A program made the translations under genes and the position numbers. 64,000 bases of DNA from Phlebotomus papatasi (Eukaryota > Arthropoda > Insecta > Diptera > Psychodidae). Within the stretch, counting starts at the first letter, position 1. Every line of letters begins with the position of its first letter. The notes beneath the pieces are model-generated. The model was given only the letters and a program-made list of their open reading frames with translations. It was not told where the DNA came from and searched no databases. Below are positions 56,346 through 64,000 of the stretch, in pieces. The DNA is taken from the NCBI RefSeq assembly GCF_024763615.1, contig NC_077223.1, positions 87,668,627 to 87,732,626 of the forward strand. The letters are read 5' to 3'.

Positions 56346-57439
56346 CGATTAGAGACGATCAGATAGATTAGCTACTGCTCCAATTACCCGAAATAAGATC
56401 AGTTGATGAGAAATATTTTGTGGATACTGAAATAGCAGATTTTCAAAAGAAATAAGCTTCCTAAATATAATAAAATAAATTTCATAAATATGTTTTTTAA
56501 ATAAGTCTTAAATAATCGACTGCTTGAAACTGCCCCACTACCCCATAAACGACAATCCAATTCCACTTGCTGGATGGAATTGGATTGGATCCAATCTGTC
56601 CCACTTGTCTCAATATTTTCTGGGTATTCTAAAATCACTTTAAAAATACTTTAAACAATTACCTCAATCGTTTACATTCCGCCTATTTTTGTACAGAATT
56701 TGTTTATAGTGCATACTAAAAAATTTTGACTCCAAAAAAGTATTGTTTCCTTTAAAAAAAAATCACACTGTGATATGTAATGACGTTAGGTTAGGTTTTT
56801 GGGACAATTTAACCGTTCTGATTGCAAGGAAGTAAATATCTTCAAATGTGTTTTATTGTATTAATTTAAACTTCAATTTACAAAAAAAAAAAAAAAATTG
56901 AAAAAAACTAGCAAAACTAGTTTAATTTTAACAAGATGAAAATAGCTATTTTTTCCTTTTATTACCAATTCTAACCGTCTTAAATTAGGATGATTAAAGT
57001 TTTTTTTAACTATTGGGTAGTAAACCAGCGAGAATCTCTACTTAATCGAATAATCTTGGCAATCAGACAAATCTTTTTCGGATTACTGCTTCTAAAGATC
57101 TGTTCCTTGTAGTCATTATTGAAGCATCCATCTTTTCAGAAGAAATTTGTAGCCTTTTTTCTCACAGTTCCTCTTATTTTTATAGTCACTCAACAATTTT
57201 TGCATGAATGTCGTATCATTGGCAAAAAATCTATTAGTATGTTTATTGTCGAAAATAAATTGGATTGAAATGGTTTGTAGGAATGTCTCGTTAGTTTTGT
57301 GACGGAGAGTAGAGATGGCATGGCGATAAAGCCGTGCAGATAGCAATTAACATAAAAATTCGCTTTCTTAATTAATCAGCAATGAAAGTTAATCGTTCTT
57401 GTGAATGTTGGACAATTGCCACTGCAAGGTAGTCTCGAA
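56346..57439. other. AT-rich noncoding stretch
   Basis: A small palindrome lies at about 56,550-56,600 (AATCCAATTCCACTTGCTGG then ATGGAATTGGATTGGATCC). A 17-A run is at about 56,880-56,897. No gene. Confidence 0.45.
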
Positions 57440-57479
57440 TGACTTGGCGTCCAAGTCCTCCGTTCCACCCTCAATTGAG

Positions 57480-57960
57480 TAAGAAGTGCATCCACGAGGA
57501 GGAATTAATTCTTTCGTACTGATTTGGATGTACATCTCTCTCACTCCCACACAAAGGGGAGGGGAAATGCGAGGGAGAGTGTGAGTGAGATGGCGAATGA
57601 GGGAGAGTAATTAAAAAGCACACAACGTGCTTTTCCCCTCCCTCTTGGGATAGGCTGAAATTGGGAGTGGGAGTAGGATGACAAGCTGTCATGGTTCAGT
57701 GCTCTCTCACTCCCACCCTCACTGTGAAGTTTGGCGCTCATCGTCCAAGTGGCTCTAGCTTGCGCATTACGTAATTGCGAGAGTATTTGTGGGGGAAGAG
57801 ATGTAGGCCTGTCTCGTTCACGCGAGGGAGCAGTGGGAGTGAGATGGAGATAGGATTTTGGCACATGGTGAGCTATACTTAGGCTGTGGGAGAGACAAAG
57901 AGAGGGTGGAACATCTCGGAGTTTTTTTGCAAAAGCATTCCACAACTCTCACTAACACTT
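57480..57960. promoter_or_regulatory. GA/CT-rich, GAGAG-dense block, possible promoter-proximal or Polycomb-type element
   Basis: Dense GAGAG, GTGGGAGTGAG and CTCTCTCACTCCCA words occur together with ATGGC words (reverse of GCCAT), for example GAGATGGCGAATGAGGGAGA. In flies, GAGA factor binds GAGAG and Pho binds GCCAT, and such mixtures mark promoters and Polycomb response elements. The block is repeat-free, less AT-rich and lies just upstream of the putative initiator at 58,207. Minus-strand open frames here (up to 134 codons) come from the low-complexity composition. Confidence 0.45.
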
Positions 57961-58206
57961 GTTACCAACTTCATTGTGTTGTCGTATGGACATAGGACTG
58001 ATATGCTGGCGAGAGTGTATTGGCTGTGATTGCGAGAGGATATTGGTGTTTTCTCTCACCAACACCACCAACTCAAGAGAAAGAGAAAGAGAAGGCCAAC
58101 AGAGAGGAGAGATAAGCACACTCCTCGTGCTTGTCATTGGGAGAATGTGAAAGAATGAGAAGTGCCGTGTTCGATTGCGAGAGTACTCAACACAAAACCG
58201 AACAAG

Positions 58207-58237
58207 TCAGTGTCGGTTTGGACGCCGACTAGAACCT
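58207..58237 (+). promoter_or_regulatory. Candidate core promoter: initiator TCAGT with MTE-like element
   Basis: TCAGTGTCGG places A+1 at 58,209. At +18 to +29 (58,226-58,237) CGACTAGAACCT matches the fly MTE consensus CSARCSSAACGS at about 7 of 12 positions. No TATA box lies 30 bp upstream, as is common for initiator/MTE promoters. The short motifs could occur by chance; support comes from the position between GA-rich DNA and a repeat-free presumed leader. Confidence 0.3.
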
Positions 58238-60324
58238 TTAGTTTCTTTCTCACCCGAAACTCGTCTCTATTGTCGCCTTCGTATCGATGCGGTGCGGGTC
58301 ATTTCTTGTTATTTGCCAAACAACATTGCAATACTTTTATCACAACTCCACCCAAAAACCCTTGATAATCACAACTAACTAGTTTCTTTGATAATCCTAC
58401 GGACAATCTCTAATAAAAATCTCTTAAAATCAAGTGAAAGATCCTTAATAAACATTCGAAAAAAACCTTATAAGACTATAAATATAAATGTGATTTAAGA
58501 AAAAAACATTTTATTTTCAAAGTTTGATGTCTAAAATTATTGTCACAAGTCACGACTGAATAACGTAGTTTCGTTATCCGGATTTGCGAAAAAAACACGA
58601 GGGAGTTGTGTAGAAAATCGAGAAAACCTGTGAGAGTGTTTACTGGAAATTTTTACCATCCACCCTCAACTGGTCCCCAAAACAGAACCAACAAGTTTTG
58701 CCTGATATTAAGTCCCGACTTTGGTCTACTAAAAACCACAAGGAACAAAGCCTAAGATTGTGGGTAGAATAAATCAACCAAGATCGAAGTCAACAATTAA
58801 CGGTTTTGTTATTTTTATTACTGAATCACCAATAAATTTAATAAATAAACATTCATCCAATCTGACTTGCATGAAAGCGAGTTTAGCAAAGAATAAGACA
58901 GTGATGAAGGTGAAAAATGTGACAAATCAGCAATAATTTCTTAATGATTTTATATGTTTCATCGGGAAAAAATTGAAGTTGTGATAATGACAAAAGTGTT
59001 AAAGCGTAAAACATCCAGAAATCTGAGTGATTATCTCATGTGATTGCTGAACAGATTATGAAGATATCGAAAAAAATAATAATAATACTCGAAATTCAGT
59101 TGAAAACAACGATGAACTTCATTTCTCAATTTATAACTAATAATTCAATCAGTGAACTTAATAAATAAAATAGTAATATTGTCCTCAATTGCTGACCAAA
59201 CTGAATATAAACTAATTGATATTTCTGCAACAATCACTAACCATAATACTATAAAATCGACTATCTTCCTTCCTAACAGCCCGAATATTTTAAAACTTAA
59301 AAAAAAACAAACAAAATATAATTACTAAAGTGCAGTGCTTGAAAACATTTTCAATTTTTCCCAAGCGAAACAACCTAACAGTAAGATATACTGAAAAGTT
59401 TAAAAGTACCTCAAATTAAAGCTTAAATAGCACAAAATTACTCCTACGAAAAGAAAATACCGTGGTAACTTATAATAGCAAAGAAATACAAAACTCTAAA
59501 AATATAATTAACCACACGATATTCTTCCATGCAAATTAAAACTTGGATAAACAGCAACGACGATATATATTTATTCGCAAAAAAAAACCAGCCAAATAAT
59601 CAATTTTTCAAAATAAGCAATATATTTCGAACATCTTATGATATTTAACGGTTAAATTCGTTAAGTTCTTTCGTTCAATTATCCGTCAGAAAAGTGCGTC
59701 TCACACTATGTGCTTCTGTGAGGCAGCGAAAATTCAACGTGAAAAAGAAATTAATGAAAAAACAGCAGCAACAAAGTGTCTTAAGAAATTGGTGATATAG
59801 GAAAAAAAAAGAAGAAATAACACACAAACACATAAGATTAAAAAAAAAAACGAAAAAATCCCTATTAAGTCTCTTCAAGTGCGAGTGAAATTCCCAAATG
59901 TGCTAAACACGTTAATATAATTAAAACTTGATAATTGTTTTAGTAAGAAATAAAACATATATATTTGATAGGTTGACAGAAACCACGATAGTCGCGAGTT
60001 TTTATACATTTGTCGCGAAATAAGGTGTCACAAGCCACAAGATTAACAAAAAAAAATATAATTTAAAAGAATTATTCGTAGCTGAGACGTTGATTAGCTG
60101 AAAAATTTTTGTGCATTTCTTAGCGTCAACGATTTCAAAGCAAAGAAAAAAAACGTTAAGAACAGTGATAAAAGTGCATACACGTGTTCCAAGGAAGTCC
60201 GCCAAGTGGAGAGGAAGAAGCAAGACTTTCTCGCAGAAATCTCCAAGAAAGTTGTATGCAGATACCGATTTAACAGTGCGGAACGGATAAATTCCTGCAG
60301 GAGTGATACATTCCCATTGCAGTG
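58209..60324 (+). other. Candidate long 5' untranslated first exon ending in a splice donor
   Basis: About 2.1 kb with no recognised transposon, unusual in this window. It is rich in A runs and short CAACAGCAGCAAC-like phrases, and lacks a long open frame, which is typical of long leaders of insect developmental genes. It ends GCAGTG|GTAAGTACATTG, a strong donor match with GT at 60,325-60,326. Coding sequence would begin in a later exon outside this window or beyond what I can see. The exon call rests on context and one splice signal. Confidence 0.35.
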
Positions 60325-61010
60325 GTAAGTACATTGAGCATAGCAAAATAAATGACTTTCCACTAGACCTTTTTTCGGTTGAATCCTGTGGATCATCCTC
60401 ATCCTCCTTGCCATACAATAAGGGTCAGATTATACTGCAAATTTACACGTAATGAGGGTGGACTAATTACTTGCTCTTTTGCCGATACAGCAATAAAACT
60501 TTATACCGTCGCCCACCACTTTGTGCCAAATTTCACTCAAGCGCCATTTGTCCATATGCCTAAAACCCCTAAAACTATAAATCTGTCGCCCTATGGAATT
60601 TTTGAGTACATTTCCATACACCTCACACTTGAACAATTTCTCCCACAATTTGCCCAGAAGCTTCGATGGCCTATTTTTCCCATATACCTGGTGTTGGTCA
60701 TTACCTGGGCGACTTTAGAGATTCCAAATAGGCATTATGATGAGCAATTTCCCTAAAGGTGATTTTGGAAACACAGAAGATACTATCGCATTCACTCTTC
60801 GTATTGAACTAACTTAATAAGAACGGAAGCAGATGAGTTTAGTTTTAGTTTTCAAGATGGTATACAGAAGATAAAAGCTTCTTGTTGTACCCAATAAAGT
60901 CCAGAAGTGTTATGATCAGTTGTATTAGAATTTGGACTTGGGCAAAACATTCCGAAGGCCTCACTTCATCTAATATAAAGCAACACAGCTTCAAAACGTG
61001 CTAACTGTTA
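60325..61010 (+). other. Noncoding, possibly start of a large first intron
   Basis: If the donor at 60,325 is real, everything from here to the right edge would be intron, in keeping with the return of transposons at 61,011. A 125-codon open frame (60,379-60,756) shows no domain and no paired splice sites. Confidence 0.3.
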
Positions 61011-61415
61011 AGCGGTCTTCATATTAGAGGTTTAACCCAACTCCCGAATGTCTCATAATCCTAAGTAACAAGCAATTAGGAGAATATAGACATAATTCGC
61101 ACACAGTGAACCTTCAAAAGATGAGCATTTTCTCTTTGATTGCAAAGAGCTACCATATCTCATCTCGTATCATGAAGTTAATAATTATCCATCATAATGG
61201 TCAAGAAATGAAGTACCTAGGTCTCTGCAACCAAAGAGAAAATGCGAATCGTTTGAAGGTTTACTGTGTCGAATCATACCTATATTCCCCTACACTGTTT
61301 ATTTAGAATCTAATGAATATTTTACCCTTAATATACAATTCAATTTAAAAAATTTCCAAAAGTCTTTACTGATAGGAATTTAGAAAGTTAAGCCATACAG
61401 CTAAACCTTGTGCCG
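61011..61415 (+). mobile_element. Family I element, enlarged copy
   Basis: Begins AGCGGTCTTCATATTAGAGG then TTTAACCCAACTCCCGAATG and ends GTTAAGCCATACAGCTAAAC then CTTG. It is about twice the length of the other copies, with extra AT-rich sequence between about 61,080 and 61,310 that may itself be an insertion. Confidence 0.65.
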
Positions 61416-61488
61416 AAAATACGCACCGGCTTGATCCTCGAGGATTTTATGATTACGGATTAGCCTTCTCTTAGAATAGCAATTTCTA

Positions 61489-62460
61489 CACTAAGAAAAA
61501 ACCTAAAAAATTAAAACAACTCTGTGGCAGAGTTGAATTAACTCAACGAACATCGATGTAATTGTTACTCTTTTTTTGTTGTAAATTTTAGTAAATAGAG
61601 TTGAAACAACTCTTTGTGCGAATTGAATTAATTCGTAGGATATCGATGTAATTATAACTAGTTTTCGATGTAAAATTTCATCTCGACTGAAGTATATGCT
61701 AAAGTGTTTTCATTTTAAGAATATACTTCAGTAAAAAAGAAATTCGTGTGACAAGGTTCATATGGAACATTAACTAGAAATATGCCTAACAGTGTTTCAT
61801 TCACTGAGAAAAAAAGGAGGGTTCAATTTACTTTTTTTCCTCATAACTTTAACACTTTAAAGGTGTAAGAATATATCAGCATTTTTTAATGTTAATTTTA
61901 CATCTTTTTAAGGGTAAAATTAACATGAAAAACGGTAACTTTAACCCCCAATACACCTAAAAAGGGTAATATTTACACCGATTTTGAATCAATACTGCAG
62001 GGTAAAATTAACATTTCCGGAATGTTATTTTAACTTTTTCGGATTTCTCTCACAGTGTTAAGACATGTGCGTGCATCATACATGATATTTCGCTCGGAAC
62101 ATATTGAACTTGAGGTCAGAAAATATTAATAAAAAAAATTATAAAATTAAAACAAAACATATAATTGAAAAACATATTCATTTTGGGATTTGAAAGTTAT
62201 TTTAACTCTAAAAAAGACTTTTTTTTAACTCTTGAAACGAGTTATTTTAACTCTTAAAACGAGTTATTTTCAGTATCAAAAAGAGTTATTTACACTCTTT
62301 TGCCATGTAAATTTTAGGAAAAAAGTTAAAACAACTCTTCCGAATATTACACATAAATAGAAGTAAAATCAACTCTGAAATATTTAATCGAAAATCAGAA
62401 CGAAAAAGAGTTAATCCAACATCGATTCGAGTAAGTTTTACTCGATTATTTTTCTGATTA
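61489..62460. mobile_element. Family C: GAGTT/AACTC-word element with CACTAAGA cap, interrupted
   Basis: The left end TACACTAAGAAAAAACC has the same cap-plus-poly-A form as families A and B and follows TA. AAAACAACTCTGTGGCAGAG, GTTGAATTAACTC and GAGTTGAAACAACTC fill 61,510-61,630. The same words return at 62,198-62,420 (TTTTAACTCTTGAAACGAGT, AGTTAAAACAACTC, GAGTTAATCC). Between them sits family A copy 3. The right cap was not found, so the element is truncated or its end has decayed. Confidence 0.6.
61802..62057. mobile_element. Family A small TIR element, copy 3
   Basis: Starts CACTGAGAAAAAAAGGAGGG and ends GGATTTCTCTCACAGTG, 256 bp. It is co-linear with the copies at 16,183 and 39,481. Flanks read TT on both sides instead of TA, so the target duplication has mutated or the end shifted with the 2-bp AC insertion in the right terminus. 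It lies between two halves rich in family C words. Confidence 0.85.
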
Positions 62461-62707
62461 TTTTTCGAAAAGTATCCAAAAACACCCAAATTTAAGTTTT
62501 TTTTACTACTGGCGCTGATATCAGTAATCCTTGAAGATTTCACTGAATTTATAAGCTGAGCTTGATCCCTAAATTTTGACTTGATCTCTGAGTGTATCGA
62601 CATTGACCCTTTGTTTTCGAGATGATCCCTAAGCCGATCCCTGTGTCTATATTGGGCTTTGGGACTGAAGCTTGTATTAGAATGTATCCCCAATTTTCTG
62701 TTCAGTT
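62461..62707. other. Noncoding spacer
   Basis: Contains several TGATCCCTAA/TTGACCCT-type phrases at about 62,560-62,640 (CTTGATCCCTAA, CTTGATCTCTGA, GATGATCCCTAA) that look like a short degenerate repeat. Nothing else was recognised. Confidence 0.4.
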
Positions 62708-62908
62708 AGGAGGAAGTAGTGCACCTTTGAAATAGGACATTTTTCTCATATTTTAAAATGGAACTGAGCCCTATCATAATGTAATTTAGTTTTGCAATTG
62801 GTTTGTGGAGCTGAACTACATCGTGGTACGGTCCAGTTCCATTTAAAAATAGGTGGGAAAAGGCTTTTTTCAAAGGTTCTCAATTTTAAAATAACCCACT
62901 CCCCTCTA
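62708..62908. mobile_element. Hairpin-type element with AAATGGAACTG arms
   Basis: AAAATGGAACTGAGCCCTAT near 62,756 pairs with CGGTCCAGTTCCATTTAAAA near 62,828. Outer parts GAGGAAGTAGTGCACCTTTG and CAAAGGTTCTC...CCCACTCCCCTC are also loosely inverted. Related words lie at 9,930-10,435 and 35,110-35,350. Confidence 0.6.
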
Positions 62909-62914
62909 TTTTTT

Positions 62915-63125
62915 TCATTCATTTTCAACCCCTTATCCCTGTCGGTGTCGTAGACCTAGAGGACCCAGGTTAGCAACTCACGTCTGTCGATCCACCGCTA
63001 CTTCAGGAAGATATTCGCGGGCGACCCCAAGACGCTCCAAGGCAAGATACTGAATTTAATTCAACCACCTTGTCCTTGGTTTGCCCCTAAATCTATGCCT
63101 AGTTTTTGTAGGGAATATTTCTCTT
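62915..63125 (-). mobile_element. LINE 3' fragment, minus strand
   Basis: In reverse complement it reads GGACAAGGTGGTTGAATTAA, then TTGCCTTGGAGCGTCTTGGG, then CTGAAGTAGCGGTGGATCGA and GACAGGGATAAGGGGTTGAA. These are the same landmarks, in the same order, as in 162-436 and 49,890-50,126. Frame is lost in places, so it is a dead copy. The 3' tail is short and A-rich. Confidence 0.75.
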
Positions 63126-63133
63126 TCCCATAC

Positions 63134-63575
63134 AGTAGGTGCGGGTAAATTTGTCCTCTGTGGGTCAGAGGACTGCCGCTCTCCTATTCGTAAGCTTTTC
63201 CTTACTTCTAGAAGTTAAGGATGGTCTTTACCGATCTGATCTACCATGTCTGATCGGTGAGAACCGTTCTCCAATATTAGAATTAACACTAAACCTACCA
63301 AGATCCTTTCAAATTGACCGGTTTGAAATTAAAACATATTTGAACGGTAGAATGTCACTATAAAACTTTATGAATTTCTTAAAATATGCATGTAATATAT
63401 TTTTCAGTGTTTAAATTTTAATTTTTTGCTCTTTTCCAAGACAAATTTGTTGAGTATCCTATCCTAACCGCGGTTTGTCATTTGATCGAAAAACGACCAA
63501 AAACGGTCGGTAGTTTTAGTGTTAAAGAAAAGTTCACGAGCAGTAAGGGATCAAAGTCACATGCGGAGGACAAAG
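63134..63575. mobile_element. Family G small TIR element, copy split by a TTAA element
   Basis: The left end GGTGCGGGTAAATTTGTCCT is inverted at the right as AGGACAAAGTTATCCGCA. Internal CGTAAGCTTTTCCTTACTTC, CTACCATGTCTGA and AAAGAAAAGTTCACGAGCAG follow the reference copy at 37,966-38,151. The sequence is interrupted at a TTAA by the element at 63,287-63,521. Confidence 0.75.
63287..63521. mobile_element. Family H: TTAA-flanked element (CACTAAA ends), piggyBac-type target
   Basis: Begins CACTAAACCTACC and ends GGTAGTTTTAGTG, an imperfect inverted repeat. TTAA lies directly on both sides (63,283-63,286 and 63,522-63,525). The unfilled family G copy reads GCTTAAAGAAAAGTT at the matching point (about 38,080), so one TTAA has become two. 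The TTAA target is the hallmark of the piggyBac superfamily. At 235 bp it is non-autonomous. Confidence 0.85.
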
Positions 63576-64000
63576 TTATCCGCATAATTTATTTGGACCT
63601 TCCAGAATACGAAATCTTCCTTACATACTGATTTTTCCATTTTTTCTAGTTATTTTGTCCTAATTTCAGAGTTCTAAATCGAAAAATAAATTTGAATGAC
63701 AAAACCAGTTTACAACTTGATACCAATTTTAAAGCAAAATTTAAGGGATCAAAGTTGCAATTACACCTTTTATGACTTCTTAACATAAAATAATATTTTT
63801 TATTGACATGAAAACACGTTTTTAAATTAAAATTCACATCTATATTATGCACTTCCAACACTTTATTTTTTATGATTTCACTTGAATATTCAAATGTTTA
63901 ATAATTACTTTATTTATGACTTCATTTATTAATAATTAAATTTCCCTAATAGAATTGTGTGAGATATTTTCTTATAGATCTACTTTTGAAAGTTCTCCCT
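63576..64000. other. AT-rich noncoding right edge
   Basis: No gene or repeat recognised up to the end of the window. A 71-codon minus-strand frame at 63,646-63,861 is of the size expected by chance. Confidence 0.45.

Noticed and set aside
57541..57945. 134-codon minus-strand frame rich in S, L, H and P
   Set aside because: It is produced by GA/CT-rich low-complexity DNA, with parallel open frames in other phases.
60002..60418. 138- and 106-codon minus-strand frames
   Set aside because: The two overlap in different phases, cross the proposed splice donor region, and lack splice or domain support.
62286..62693. 135-codon minus-strand frame
   Set aside because: It crosses the GAGTT-word interior of family C and shows no protein-like conservation.

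Overview
This is AT-rich eukaryotic DNA, intergenic or intronic in character, with almost no protein-coding content. No reading frame longer than about 160 codons exists on either strand, there are no operons or ribosome-binding sites, and no rRNA or intact tRNA is visible. Dense small inverted-repeat transposons with TA or TTAA target duplications, LINE 3' ends of a type common in arthropods, and a TCAGT-type initiator next to GA-rich DNA all suggest an insect, probably a dipteran. The species cannot be fixed from this window, and that placement is inference.

Layout. Repeat-rich blocks alternate with repeat-poor, less AT-rich islands at about 1.2-2.9, 7.4-7.9, 11.6-12.9, 17.5-19.5, 22.6-24.2, 30.3-31.7, 35.8-37, 40-41, 42.8-43.7, 46.6-47.5, 50.3-51.1 and 57.4-60.8 kb. 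The islands are the likely homes of regulatory DNA or undetected exons. The repeats are three LINE 3' fragments (0.16-0.44, 49.9-50.1 and 62.9-63.1 kb), at least ten families of TIR or fold-back elements, and several minisatellites. Many elements are nested, and in four cases a related empty copy or a target-site duplication proves the insertion.

The main discovery is a group of elements sharing a CACWGAGA-like terminal cap and a TA target site, each filled with its own short, mostly self-complementary word: GTTGATCAA in a 2,438-bp element at 24,238-26,675; GTAAAATTAAC in three ~252-bp copies at 16,183, 39,481 and 61,802; and GAGTT/AACTC in a damaged element from 61,489. None encodes a recognisable protein, so all would have to be moved by a transposase from elsewhere.

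Possible genes are few and uncertain: a two-exon minus-strand candidate at 44,544-45,042 that would encode a small basic aromatic-rich protein, a 45-residue secreted-type peptide at 23,263-23,400 downstream of a TATA box, and a repeat-free segment at 57.4-60.3 kb that looks like a GA-rich promoter, a core initiator (58,207) and a long 5' untranslated first exon ending in a good splice donor (60,325). If the last is right, the rest of that gene lies to the right of the window or further inside an intron beginning at 60,325.
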